From contig CAWIED010000001.1 of NCBI GenBank assembly GCA_963835085.1, forward strand, positions 2,170,001 to 2,234,000: 64,000 bases of DNA. Reading direction: 5' to 3'. The DNA is from JBDIAG01 sp963835085. GTDB lineage: Bacteria; Actinomycetota; Actinomycetes; Actinomycetales; CAWJMD01. Under the pieces are notes generated by a model. It saw only the letters and a list, made by a program, of their open reading frames with translations, did not search any database and was not told the origin of the DNA. Below, piece by piece: positions 50,049 through 58,446 of this stretch (position 1 is the stretch's first letter; the number at the start of each line of letters is the position of its first letter). A program made the translations under genes and the position numbers.

Positions 50049-51125
50049 TCAGGCGGGATCCTTACCGGCCAGGATGAGTTTCGCCTGATCCTGGGACAGG
50101 TCATAGTTCATGAACGTCTTGTAGAAGTCCTGCGTCTGCTTCACCAGGTCGAGGTCGGCGAACTTGTCCGGATGCAGCAACTTCGCCGCCCAGAGCACCT
50201 GCAACGCCTCCTCCGCGCTGTAGCGGTCCCACGGGAACGTGCCGCGCGGGTTGCCGTACACGTGGCCCTCTTTGACTGCGCGCAACTGCGAGAAGGCTGG
50301 GTCGCTCTGCAGCTTCTTGAGCGCATCCTCGGTGCTCATGCTGCCGATGATGATGTTGTCCGGGTCGGACTTCACGATGGTCTCCATGGTGACCTGCTGG
50401 AGGTTGCCCTGCACCGACAGCGCGTTACGCCCCCCACTGAGCTTGATCCACTCGTCGATCATGGAATTGGTGCCATCGACGGTCAGCAGGTCGGACGGGT
50501 TGGCGATGTGCAGCACGGTGGGACGCTGCGACTCTGGCACGTCAGTGATCCGATCGGAGACGTACGCGATGTTCTTGTCGAGGTAGGCCAAGTACTGCTT
50601 CGCTCTCGCGGGTGCGTCCCCACCCAACACCTGGGCGGTCAGGTTGACGGTGTCGCGTAGTCCCTGGAAGTTCTGGAAGTTCACCTTCACCGCCGCCAGG
50701 CCGGCGTTGCGCGCTGCCTCGATCTGGGCGTCCGTGGACGACAGCACCACGTCGGGGTGCAGCTTGACCAGTTCCTCGACCTGCAGGTCGTTGCCGTTGA
50801 ACGGGGCAGTCACCTTCGCGATGCCGGGATCGACCGTGGCGAACCACTTCATGTTCTTGATCGTGTCCGTGGTGGCCACCAGCCGGTCGGCTCCGCCGAG
50901 CATGAGCACCACCTGGTTGTTGGCATGCCACAGGTCGGCCACCCGCTGCACGTTCGTGGGCAGCGTCACCTTCACACCGGCCTGGTCGGTGACCGTCCGG
51001 GTCGACGCGGACGACGTGGCCGACTGGCTCGCATCTTTCGAGCTGCCGCACCCCGCGACCAGGCCGAAGAACAGCAGGGCTATCAACATCAGAACCGGGG
51101 ACCTGCGCATTGCTTGTCGTCTCAT
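50049..51125 (-). CDS. Fe3+-siderophore/B12-type ABC transporter substrate-binding lipoprotein
   Basis: A 358-residue class III (FecB/BtuF-like, helical-backbone) binding protein. The lipobox is LVAGC (Cys about 26), followed by a Ser/Ala linker. The domain has VTLPTNVQRVADLWHANNQVVLMLGGADRLVATT, LVKLHPDVVLSSTDAQIEAARNAGL and a C-terminal lobe. AAGGAG lies 6 nt before ATG 51125. It is the third gene of its operon, after permease and ATPase. The ligand (ferric siderophore, heme, cobalamin or another metal complex) cannot be read from the sequence. Confidence 0.88.
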   Translation of the reverse strand: MRRQAMRRSPVLMLIALLFFGLVAGCGSSKDASQSATSSASTRTVTDQAGVKVTLPTNVQRVADLWHANNQVVLMLGGADRLVATTDTIKNMKWFATVDPGIAKVTAPFNGNDLQVEELVKLHPDVVLSSTDAQIEAARNAGLAAVKVNFQNFQGLRDTVNLTAQVLGGDAPARAKQYLAYLDKNIAYVSDRITDVPESQRPTVLHIANPSDLLTVDGTNSMIDEWIKLSGGRNALSVQGNLQQVTMETIVKSDPDNIIIGSMSTEDALKKLQSDPAFSQLRAVKEGHVYGNPRGTFPWDRYSAEEALQVLWAAKLLHPDKFADLDLVKQTQDFYKTFMNYDLSQDQAKLILAGKDPA

Positions 51126-51171
51126 GAGGGACTCCTTTTCTTTCGGGGGATGTGGCTGATCGCCGTGCGGC

Positions 51172-51957
51172 TCACAACGTGGGGGTTTCACAGACGGCCC
51201 GGCCGAGCTGGTCGACGTACACCACCCGCAGGTCGGTGTCGTATACCTCGCGCAGGACGTCCTCGTTGATGACCTCGGCCACCGTGCCGGTATGGAACTC
51301 GCCGCTGCGGGCGAGGATCCCGGCGCTGCCGCCGAGCAGGATGGCGTGGTTCGGGTTGTGCGTGGTGCTGATGATCCCGAACCCACGCCGCGACAGGTCC
51401 TTCAACAGATGGAGCACTCTGGCCTGATTGCCGTAGTCGAGCGCGGCCGTGGGCTCGTCGAAGATGATCACCGCGGGCTCCTGCACCACCGCCTTGGCGA
51501 TGCTTGCCAACTGGCGCTGCCCCCCGCTGATCTGCGTGCACAGTCGCGAGGCCAGGGCCGCGATTCCCAACAACTCCAGTGCGGCGTCCACGCGGGCGTA
51601 ATCGTCGTCGCCGGGCTGCGCGAGCATCCCCAGGTGCGGCGAACGGCCCATCACCACGTAGTCCCGCACCGTGTAGGCGTAGCTCACCGAACTGGTCTGC
51701 GGCACGTAGGCCACCTTGCGGGCACGCTCACGGGCCGCGATGCCCTGGATGTCGAGGCCCTGGAGCAACACCCGGCCGTGCTGTGCGGGGCGGACCGCGG
51801 TCACGCAGTTGAGCAGGGTGGACTTGCCCGCCCCGTTCGGCCCGAGGATGGTGAACAGCTCACCCTGGTCGAGCTGGAAGGACAGGCCGGCAAAGATGGG
51901 CTGTCCGGTCCGGTAGTGGAACGAGATGTGCTGGACGTCGAGGAACGGTGCCGTCAC
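51172..51957 (-). CDS. Fe3+-siderophore/B12-type ABC transporter ATP-binding protein
   Basis: A 261-residue FecE/BtuD-like ATPase. Walker A GPNGAGKSTLLN, Q-loop YVPQTSSVSYAYTVRDYVVMGR, signature ISGGQRQLASIAKAV, Walker B IIFDEPTAALDYGN. The switch position reads THNPN (His kept). Its ATG overlaps the permease stop (ATGA). The C-terminal extension after about 225 is somewhat longer than in the minimal family. Confidence 0.92.
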   Translation of the reverse strand: MTAPFLDVQHISFHYRTGQPIFAGLSFQLDQGELFTILGPNGAGKSTLLNCVTAVRPAQHGRVLLQGLDIQGIAARERARKVAYVPQTSSVSYAYTVRDYVVMGRSPHLGMLAQPGDDDYARVDAALELLGIAALASRLCTQISGGQRQLASIAKAVVQEPAVIIFDEPTAALDYGNQARVLHLLKDLSRRGFGIISTTHNPNHAILLGGSAGILARSGEFHTGTVAEVINEDVLREVYDTDLRVVYVDQLGRAVCETPTL

Positions 51958-53024
51958 GATTCACCGCTCCGGCGGGCGAGGATGAAGACGAAGAACGGCG
52001 TACCCACCAGCCCGGTCAGGATGCCGAGGGGTATCTCTCCGGGGCTCAGCGAGCGGGCCAGGGTGTCGATCACCAGCATGAAGATGCCGCCCAACAGCGC
52101 CGCGACCGGCATGCAGCGGGCATTGTTGTTGCCGACGATGAGCCGCGCAGCATGTGGCACCACAAGGCCGACCCAGCCGATGGTGCCGCTGAGGGATACC
52201 GCTGCGGCGGTGAGCAGGGTGGCGCACAACACCACCACGGCTCGCTCGATCCGGATGTTCACCCCGAGCGAGCGGCTCTCCGCCTCGTCCAGGGTCAGCA
52301 GGTTCAAGCGCCAGCGAAACGCCACCAGCACCACCGTGGCGACGGCGAAGACCGGCACCACGGCCAGCACCGATGCCCCGGTCACCTTGGCGAGGCTGCC
52401 CAGCTGCCAGAAGACGATGTCCGGCAGCTGCGTCTCCGGATCGGCGACGTACTTCAGCAAGCCGATGATCGCCTGCATGAAGCCGCCGACGATGATGCCC
52501 GCCAGCACCAGCGTGACGTTGGACGATCTGCGGATCAGCCGCGGGATCGACACCACCAGCAGCAACGACGAGATCCCCAGCACGAACGAGGCCACCTGGA
52601 TCCACACGGTGCCGAGCCCGAGGACGATCGCCAGCGAGGCTCCCACGCAGGAGCCTTGCGTCACCCCCAGCAGATCGGGAGCCGCCAGGGGATTCCTGAA
52701 GATGCTCTGGTAGGAGACACCGGCCAGAGACAGCGCCGCCCCCACCAGCGCCGCAGCGCAGATCCGCGGCACCCGGAGGTTGACCACGACGTTGTACCCG
52801 GACGGGTCGCTCGGCGCCGAGGACGTGACGAACGCCGCCAGCGACCGCACGACGTCTCCCGGACCGATCAGATACCGCCCACTGCACAGCGCGAGCAGGA
52901 TCGCGCCCGCCAGCGCCAGGACCAGAGCGGCCACTGTCACGGACAGCGGAACCCGCTCGGCCTTGCTGTGCGATCCCGGCTTCGCCCGCCTGCTCGTCCC
53001 GGCTCGGGTCGACAGGCCGCTCAC
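51954..53024 (-). CDS. Fe3+-siderophore/B12-type ABC transporter permease (FecCD family)
   Basis: A 356-residue FecCD/BtuC permease with about ten helices. Family motifs: LRVPRICAAALVGAALSLAGVSYQSIFRNPLAAPDLLGVTQGS near 70-110 and SLSGTIGWVGLVVPHAARLIVG near 275. It is the only permease, so it is a homodimer. It begins at GTG 53024 overlapping the stop of a small ORF (GTGA) and ends overlapping the ATPase start. Confidence 0.92.
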   Translation of the reverse strand: MSGLSTRAGTSRRAKPGSHSKAERVPLSVTVAALVLALAGAILLALCSGRYLIGPGDVVRSLAAFVTSSAPSDPSGYNVVVNLRVPRICAAALVGAALSLAGVSYQSIFRNPLAAPDLLGVTQGSCVGASLAIVLGLGTVWIQVASFVLGISSLLLVVSIPRLIRRSSNVTLVLAGIIVGGFMQAIIGLLKYVADPETQLPDIVFWQLGSLAKVTGASVLAVVPVFAVATVVLVAFRWRLNLLTLDEAESRSLGVNIRIERAVVVLCATLLTAAAVSLSGTIGWVGLVVPHAARLIVGNNNARCMPVAALLGGIFMLVIDTLARSLSPGEIPLGILTGLVGTPFFVFILARRSGES

Positions 53025-53176
53025 GTCGTGCCGCAGGCCGGACGAGCCCCCACGCGCCCTCGCCGTTGGACCAGGTGCCCATAAGACTGCAGCGCGCAGA
53101 GTCTCGGCTGCCCGTCGATCCTCAGATCCGGCTCACCCAGCTCTGCGGAGATCCGCATCTGCGACACAAGCAGCAT
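53021..53176 (-). CDS. small ORF translationally coupled to the siderophore-type permease
   Basis: A 51-codon ORF from ATG 53176, or 45 codons from the internal ATG at 53158, ending TGA inside the permease GTG start. The sequence has an acidic first half and an Arg/Gly-rich second half with two Cys. I know no family for it. A -10-like TATAGC at 53177-53182 would put transcription start near 53170, favouring the internal ATG. It could be a regulatory upstream ORF or a real small protein; coding is not proven. Confidence 0.4.
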   Translation of the reverse strand: MLLVSQMRISAELGEPDLRIDGQPRLCALQSYGHLVQRRGRVGARPACGTT

Positions 53177-53203
53177 GCTATAGCCGCATCCACACATACG
53201 CGG

Positions 53204-53239
53204 CTGACCGGGACGCGCAGTGCTCAGCGTCCCGGTCAG
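53204..53239. promoter_or_regulatory. 13-bp perfect palindrome upstream of the siderophore-type operon
   Basis: CTGACCGGGACGC and GCGTCCCGGTCAG flank a 10-nt centre. With TATAGC (53177-53182) as -10, it ends about where the -35 would be. Its centre contains GTGCTCAGC, the reverse of the GCTGAGCAC core of the hairpin elements. It does not resemble an IdeR/DtxR or Fur box that I know. Confidence 0.5.
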
Positions 53240-53308
53240 TGGTACCTGCGGGCCTGGCGAGATCGCCAGGCGCTGGTTCGATGCCGTTCGGTTAGTCGTC
53301 TGATGTGG

Positions 53309-53473
53309 GCGACGGGAGGCGGCAGCCTGCCCGGGTCTTCCGCAACGGGCGGTTTCGACAGTCGCACGCCAAGGCATTTTCCCGCGCTATGACAATGCCC
53401 CGCCCGGCGGGCCATCGTCATAGCGTCAGAAACCGACCCCGTTCACAGCCCCCAGAAGCCGGACTCGACCCCC
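53309..53473 (+). repeat. 165-bp structured dispersed repeat, copy 2
   Basis: It aligns with 14403-14567 at identical offsets. The central stem (53385-53401 with 53409-53425) differs from copy 1 at several positions. One of them, G-C to A-T at the seventh base of GCTATG(G/A)C, is a compensated change. The enclosing CGGTTTC/GAAACCG pair is conserved. Confidence 0.7.
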
Positions 53474-53534
53474 GCCTGGGCGCTGGGGGTCGACACCAAC
53501 CCCCGAACCTTAACCGAACGGCCTTGGCGTTAGG

Positions 53535-53580
53535 ACGCGCCGGGAAAAGAGCGACGCGCAGTGCCTATTGTTGGCGCGCC
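53535..53580 (-). repeat. dispersed palindromic repeat (CACTGCGC family), copy 3
   Basis: Read on the minus strand, GGCGCGCCAACAATAGGCACTGCGC aligns with the copy at 61331. The outer GGCGCG/CGCGCC arms pair, while the inner TTATTT arm is lost. It directly abuts the gatB stop. Confidence 0.5.
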
Positions 53581-53581
53581 C

Positions 53582-55129
53582 TTACTTCGACTGCAGGCGT
53601 TCGGTAAGAATCGCCCGCACAGAAGAGGCGTCAGCCTTGCCACCGAGCTTCTTCATGACCTGACCGATCAAGGCACCGGCCGCCTGCGGCTTGCCCGACT
53701 GCACCTTGGCCACGATCTCGGGATTGGCAGCAATCACCTCGTCCACCGCTGTGGCGAGGGCACCGTCGTCCGCCACCAACTCCAAGCCACGAGCAGTCAT
53801 GACCTGTTCGGGGTCGCCCTCACCGGCGAGCACTCCGTCGAGCACCTGCCGCGCGAGGTTGTCGTTGAGCCGGCCCGCCGCCACCAGGCCCGCAAGCTGG
53901 GCCACCTGGGCGGGCGCCACCGGCACCTCGTCGAGCGGGATCGCGTCGATCTTGGCCCGGCGCGAGAGCTCGCCCATCCACCACTTGCGGGCGGCACCAG
54001 GTTCGGCTCCGGCAGCCACGCTCGCCTCGATGAGATCGCCGGCTCCGGCGTTGACCACATCACGCAGTTCGAGATCGCTCAGCCCCCAGGCTGCCTGCCA
54101 GCCGGCGCGGCGCTGGGCCGGACTCGCCGGAATCGTCGCGCGCAGCTCTTCGACCCACGCGGGTGCGCACTCGATGGGCACCAGGTCGGGCTCGGGGAAA
54201 TAGCGGTAGTCCTGCGCCTCCTCCTTCGAGCGGCCCGAGGTGCTGACGCCGGTGTCCTCGTGCCAGTGCCGGGTCTCCTGCACCACTTTCTGGCCGGCGT
54301 CGAGGCGGGCTCCGTGCCGGGTGATCTCGTAACGGACGGCCCGCTCCACGCTGCGCAGGGAGTTGACGTTCTTGGTCTCGGATCGCGTGCCCAGCGGGAC
54401 GGCCCGTTGCTCGGCCGCCGACGGGTCGGCACCCACCTTGGGCCGCAGTGACAGGTTGGCGTCGCAGCGCAGGCTGCCCTGCTCCATCCGGACGTCCGAG
54501 ACACCGAGGCCGCGCAGGATGTCACGCAGAGCGGTCACGAACGCGCGGGCCACCTCCGGGGCACGGCGCCCGGCACCCTCGATGGGCCTGGTGACGATCT
54601 CGATCAGCGGGATGCCTGCCCGGTTGTAGTCGACGAGGGAGTACTCGGCGCCGTGGATCCGGCCGGTGGCACCGCCCACATGTAACGACTTACCAGTGTC
54701 CTCTTCCATATGGGCGCGCTCGATGGGAATCGTGAACGACATGGCAGGCCCCTCGGGCGAGGCCGGCACCTCGACCTCGAGCTCGCCGTCGAAGGCGATC
54801 GGCTCGTCGTACTGCGAGGTCTGGAAGTTCTTGGGCATGTCTGGGTAGAAGTAGTTCTTGCGCGCGAAGCGGCACGTGGGCGCGATCGAGCAGCCGAGCG
54901 CCAGTCCGATCCGCGCCGCCGACGTGACCGCCGCGGCGTTCACCACCGGCAGCGCTCCCGGTAGCGCCAAACACACCGGGCAGACGTGCGAATTCGGTTG
55001 CGCACCAAAGGTTGTGGCACAGCCGCAGAACATCTTCGACACCGTCGATAGCTCGACGTGCACCTCCAGGCCCAGCACCGGGTCGTAGCGGTCGATGACG
55101 TCGTCGTACTCGAGAACTGGTTCGCTCAT
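53582..55129 (-). CDS. gatB: aspartyl/glutamyl-tRNA amidotransferase subunit B
   Basis: A 515-residue kinase-like subunit of GatCAB that activates Glu on misacylated tRNA-Gln. N-terminal VLGLEVHVELSTVSKMFCGC, NSHVCPVCLALPGALPVVN with Zn cysteines, and EDTGKSLH. The C-terminal tRNA-binding YqeY-like tail ends VMKKLGGKADASSVRAILTERL. The ATG at 55129 overlaps the gatA stop. Confidence 0.97.
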   Translation of the reverse strand: MSEPVLEYDDVIDRYDPVLGLEVHVELSTVSKMFCGCATTFGAQPNSHVCPVCLALPGALPVVNAAAVTSAARIGLALGCSIAPTCRFARKNYFYPDMPKNFQTSQYDEPIAFDGELEVEVPASPEGPAMSFTIPIERAHMEEDTGKSLHVGGATGRIHGAEYSLVDYNRAGIPLIEIVTRPIEGAGRRAPEVARAFVTALRDILRGLGVSDVRMEQGSLRCDANLSLRPKVGADPSAAEQRAVPLGTRSETKNVNSLRSVERAVRYEITRHGARLDAGQKVVQETRHWHEDTGVSTSGRSKEEAQDYRYFPEPDLVPIECAPAWVEELRATIPASPAQRRAGWQAAWGLSDLELRDVVNAGAGDLIEASVAAGAEPGAARKWWMGELSRRAKIDAIPLDEVPVAPAQVAQLAGLVAAGRLNDNLARQVLDGVLAGEGDPEQVMTARGLELVADDGALATAVDEVIAANPEIVAKVQSGKPQAAGALIGQVMKKLGGKADASSVRAILTERLQSK

Positions 55130-56697
55130 CGGGTCACCCCAAGGTTGTTCAGGGCCGGCGCCTGCGCCAGCAGCGGGCCGCCACGAGTGCTGTCGAGCGC
55201 AGCTTCCAGCGCGGCCCCGACCCGGTAGAGCCGGTCGTCGCCGCGCGCCGGGGCGAGCAGTTGGAAACCCACGGGCAGGCCCGTCGCGTCGAGGCCGGCC
55301 GGCAGGCTCATGCCGGGGACGCCGGCCAGGTTGGCCGGGATGGTGGCCACGTCGAGCAGGTACATCGCCAGCGGGTCATCAAGCTTGTCGCCCAGCCTGA
55401 AGGCCGTGCTGGGTGCCGACGGCGAAGCCAGCACGTCGACCTGCTCGAACGCGGCGGCGAAGTCGCGCTGCACCAGGGTCCGCACCTTCTGCGCACTGCC
55501 GTAATAGGCGTCGTAGTAACCCGACGAGAGCGCGTACGTGCCCAGGATGATGCGGCGCTTGGCCTCGGCCCCGAAGCCCACCGCGCGGGTGGCCGCCATC
55601 ACTTCCTCGGCCGAGGGGTCGTTGCCCGGGCTGACCCGCAGGCCGTAGCGCATCGCGTCGAAGCGGGCGAGGTTCGATGACACCTCGCTCGGCATGATCA
55701 GGTAATAGGCCGCGAGCGCGTGCGCGAACGTGGGGCACGAGACCTCCACCACGTCGGCGCCGGCATGGGTCAGCAGGTCGACCGCCTCGTGGAATCGCTG
55801 GAGCACGTCGGGCTGGTAGCCGTCTCCCCCGAGCTCGCGCACGAGCCCCACGCGCACGCCGTTCAGGTCGCCGGCGCTGCCCTGACGGGCCGCCTCCACC
55901 AGAGCGGAGAGGTCGCGCCCGCCCAGCGGGTCGGGTAGCGACGTGGAGTCCTTGGGGTCGTGGCCGCCCATCACCTCGTGCAGCAACGCGGCGTCGAGCA
56001 CGGTGCGCGCGCACGGACCCGCCTGATCGAGGCTGGAGGCCATGGCCACCAGGCCGTACCGGCTGACGCCGCCGTAGGTGGGCTTCACCCCGACCGTGCC
56101 GGTGAACGCGGCCGGCTGGCGGATCGAGCCGCCGGTGTCGGTGCCCACCGCCAGCGGGGCCTCGAAGGCCGCCACCGCCGCGGCCGAGCCACCCCCGGAA
56201 CCGCCCGGGGTGCGTTCGAGATCCCACGGGTTGCGGGTGGGGCCGTAGGCGGAGTGCTCGGTGGACGAGCCCATCGCGAACTCATCCATGTTCGTCTTGC
56301 CGAGCACGACGAGGCCGGCGTCGGCCAGCTTGCGCACGATCGTGGCGTCGTACGGCGGCACCCAGCCCTCGAGGATTCTGGAGCCGCAGGTGGTGGGCAG
56401 CCCCTTGGTGGCCACCACGTCCTTGACCGCCACGGGCACTCCCGCCAGCGGGCCAAGTTTCTCTCCGCGAGCCAGCCGCTCATCGACCGCCCGAGCGGCA
56501 GCGAGCGCCTTCTCGGCGGCCACATGCAGAAAGGCGTGGACGCCGTCCTCGCCCGGGTCGACCGCCTCGATCCGGTCGAGGTGGGCCCGGGTGGCGGCCT
56601 CACTGGTGAGCTCGCCCGCGGCGATGGCGGCGCCGAGCTCGGCGGCCGTGCGGGTGACGACGTCACCGGCCAGGTTCTCACTCACGGGTCGGCTCAC
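55126..56697 (-). CDS. gatA: aspartyl/glutamyl-tRNA amidotransferase subunit A
   Basis: A 523-residue amidase-signature glutaminase subunit. The Lys of the Ser-cisSer-Lys triad is in VPVAVKDVVATKG (about 92), and the serines are in TPGGSGGGSAAAVAA and GTDTGGSIRQPAAF (about 168-192). It supplies ammonia for transamidation. It overlaps gatC upstream and gatB downstream by four bases each. The N-terminus is slightly extended (MSRPVSENLAGDVVTRTAAEL). Confidence 0.97.
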   Translation of the reverse strand: MSRPVSENLAGDVVTRTAAELGAAIAAGELTSEAATRAHLDRIEAVDPGEDGVHAFLHVAAEKALAAARAVDERLARGEKLGPLAGVPVAVKDVVATKGLPTTCGSRILEGWVPPYDATIVRKLADAGLVVLGKTNMDEFAMGSSTEHSAYGPTRNPWDLERTPGGSGGGSAAAVAAFEAPLAVGTDTGGSIRQPAAFTGTVGVKPTYGGVSRYGLVAMASSLDQAGPCARTVLDAALLHEVMGGHDPKDSTSLPDPLGGRDLSALVEAARQGSAGDLNGVRVGLVRELGGDGYQPDVLQRFHEAVDLLTHAGADVVEVSCPTFAHALAAYYLIMPSEVSSNLARFDAMRYGLRVSPGNDPSAEEVMAATRAVGFGAEAKRRIILGTYALSSGYYDAYYGSAQKVRTLVQRDFAAAFEQVDVLASPSAPSTAFRLGDKLDDPLAMYLLDVATIPANLAGVPGMSLPAGLDATGLPVGFQLLAPARGDDRLYRVGAALEAALDSTRGGPLLAQAPALNNLGVTR

Positions 56698-56990
56698 TCC
56701 TCGTCCAGAATGCGCGGCACCTGGAACCGCTGCTCGGCGGCGGCCGGTGCACCTGCCAGTGCGGCCTCGGTACCGAGCGAGGGGGTGACCTCGTCGGCGC
56801 GGAACACGTTGGTAAGCCGTATCGGGTGCGAGGTCGCGGGCACGTCGTCCGTGGCTACCTGCTGCACCTGGGCTACCGCGTCAAGGATGTGACCGAGTTC
56901 GCCCGCGAGCGTCGCAGTCTCCTCGGCGCTGAGGTCAATCCGGGCAAGTCGCGCCAGGTGCGCGACCTCGTCGGTGGACAATGCTGACAT
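56694..56990 (-). CDS. gatC: aspartyl/glutamyl-tRNA amidotransferase subunit C
   Basis: A 98-residue linker subunit that wraps GatA and GatB. Motifs: VAHLARLARIDLSAEETATLAGELGHILDAVAQV and the C-terminal NVFRADEVTPSL. It is the first gene of gatCAB and starts at ATG 56990, 44 bp from the divergent release-factor-like gene. Confidence 0.96.
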   Translation of the reverse strand: MSALSTDEVAHLARLARIDLSAEETATLAGELGHILDAVAQVQQVATDDVPATSHPIRLTNVFRADEVTPSLGTEAALAGAPAAAEQRFQVPRILDEE

Positions 56991-57033
56991 GACGTGGAGT
57001 CTAGGTGACTGCCCGGGCCGGCTGGGTTAGCCC

Positions 57034-57474
57034 ATGTATCTGCGGGTCCCACCCGGCGCCGGGCTGCCGCACGGTCTCACAGTGCCCCAGAGCGAGCTGA
57101 TCGAACGCTTCTCCCGATCGTCCGGGCCGGGAGGACAGTCCGTCAACACCGCCGACAGTCGGGTCGAGTTGGAGTTCGACGTGGCCAGCAGTTCGCTGCT
57201 CACCCCTGCACAGCGCGACCGCGCGCTGCACGTGCTGGCTTCGCGGCTGGTGGGTGGACGCCTCGTCGTCACCGCCTCGGAACATCGCTCGCAACGACGC
57301 AACCGGGCCGCTGCCCGCGAGCGAATGGCCGAGCTGCTCGCAGCCGCCCTGGCCCCACCTGCGCCCTCCCGGCGAGCCACCCGGCCGACCCGCGGCTCGG
57401 TGCGCCGCCGCCTGGACGCCAAGCGCCGCAGAGGCGACCTCAAAGCAGGGCGGGCGCGACCGGCTGAGGACTGA
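57034..57474 (+). CDS. arfB: alternative ribosome-rescue peptidyl-tRNA hydrolase
   Basis: A 146-residue class I release-factor-like protein with the catalytic GGQ in SSGPGGQSVNTADSRVEL (about 31). It lacks codon-recognition domains. The basic C-terminal tail (RRRLDAKRRRGDLKAGR) enters the empty mRNA channel of stalled ribosomes. Length and layout are typical of ArfB/YaeJ. It is divergent from gatC. Confidence 0.92.
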   Translation: MYLRVPPGAGLPHGLTVPQSELIERFSRSSGPGGQSVNTADSRVELEFDVASSSLLTPAQRDRALHVLASRLVGGRLVVTASEHRSQRRNRAAARERMAELLAAALAPPAPSRRATRPTRGSVRRRLDAKRRRGDLKAGRARPAED

Positions 57475-57654
57475 TCGCCGGATACAGCCCGGTACCCGTC
57501 GGGTCAGCGGTTGGGGTCGTTGCGGCGCTGAGTCCGGGCGCCGGCAGAGGCTGTCGCGGTTGCGCCCGTTCGGGTCGAGATCGCCGGATTCGCCAGTGTG
57601 GCGGGTAGCCGTTGCCTAGCCTTCGATGAGCCGAGGGGAAGTGAGAAGGGGATC

Positions 57655-58434
57655 ATGGCGAAGCGTGACGATGGGGCGTCCATCGACAAGGTCAAAGCAG
57701 AGCTGGTCGCGGCCCTGCTCGAGGACGAGTCGCGCCTCGGCGAGGTCTACCGGATGCTCCGTGAGGGACTGACCCCGCAGGAAATGGCCGACCGGATGGG
57801 CATTCCCACCGCCACCTTCGGCGACGCCTATCGCCAGCAAGTCGACGCGATCCTCGAAGGTCGGCTGCCCAGCAGCTCTACCCTTGCCCAACACACCGCG
57901 GGACGGCTGCGTACGTGGCAGCGGCAGAAGTCGTGGACGCCTCCCGCACGCGAGCACCTGGAGACCGTGCTGGCCGGGTTGGAGAACATCGCCACCGACG
58001 TCAACCTGGTCGAGCGCGAGCGCCACGAGGCCGCCAAGAAGACCCAGCAGGTCGAAAGTCTCGGGTTGGCAGGCATTTACGTGTACACCCTCCCGCACTA
58101 CCTGCGTCACCCCTACGACGTGGAGACCGGGCGCACGCTCTTCAAGGTGGGCCACTCGACCATCGATGTGTTCAGCGGCGTCGAGGGCACGAAGCGCACG
58201 ATGAGCCTGCCGGAGGACCCTGTCCTGTTGCGGGTCTATGTCACCGGGAGCAAGCCGGCCGAGCAGGAGGAGCGGCATTTCCACGAGTGGCTGGAGGCTG
58301 CGGGACACTGCCGCAGCCGGTCGAGCAAGGGCAATCGCGACTGGTACGTCACGACGCCGAAGTTCCTCGACCGGGTGGCCGTTCAGCGTGGCCTGGAGAT
58401 AACGGTGGTCACCGACCTCGACTCGGGCGAGTGA
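57655..58434 (+). CDS. GIY-YIG (T5orf172-like) nuclease-domain protein
   Basis: A 259-residue protein. The N-terminal part (about 1-60) looks like a sigma-like or HTH segment (LREGLTPQEMADRMGIPTATFGDAYRQQ), followed by a helical linker. Residues about 145-245 are the GIY-YIG domain: GIYVYTLPHYL, then LFKVGHSTIDVFSGV, EERHFHEWLE and the final RDWYVTTP. The usual Arg after KIG-T is absent; K-VGHST keeps the pattern, so activity is uncertain. ATG 57655 follows GAAGGGGATC. Hairpin element C begins 12 nt after its stop. Confidence 0.75.
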   Translation: MAKRDDGASIDKVKAELVAALLEDESRLGEVYRMLREGLTPQEMADRMGIPTATFGDAYRQQVDAILEGRLPSSSTLAQHTAGRLRTWQRQKSWTPPAREHLETVLAGLENIATDVNLVERERHEAAKKTQQVESLGLAGIYVYTLPHYLRHPYDVETGRTLFKVGHSTIDVFSGVEGTKRTMSLPEDPVLLRVYVTGSKPAEQEERHFHEWLEAAGHCRSRSSKGNRDWYVTTPKFLDRVAVQRGLEITVVTDLDSGE

Positions 58435-58446
58435 AGCCTGGTCGTT

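Larger units (their letters stand above)
53178..53581. other. 404-bp region between the ABC operon and gatB, filled by repeats
   Basis: No gene. In order it holds a 36-nt palindrome (53204-53239), copy 2 of the 165-bp structured repeat (53309-53473), the shared block ACCCCCGAACC... (53481-53538) and a CACTGCGC-family palindrome (53535-53580) that ends at the gatB stop. Confidence 0.7.

Noticed and set aside
53025..53310. Cobalamin riboswitch upstream of the FecCD-type operon
   Set aside because: I looked for the B12-box and the conserved core and found neither; the region holds a small ORF, a palindrome and repeats instead.
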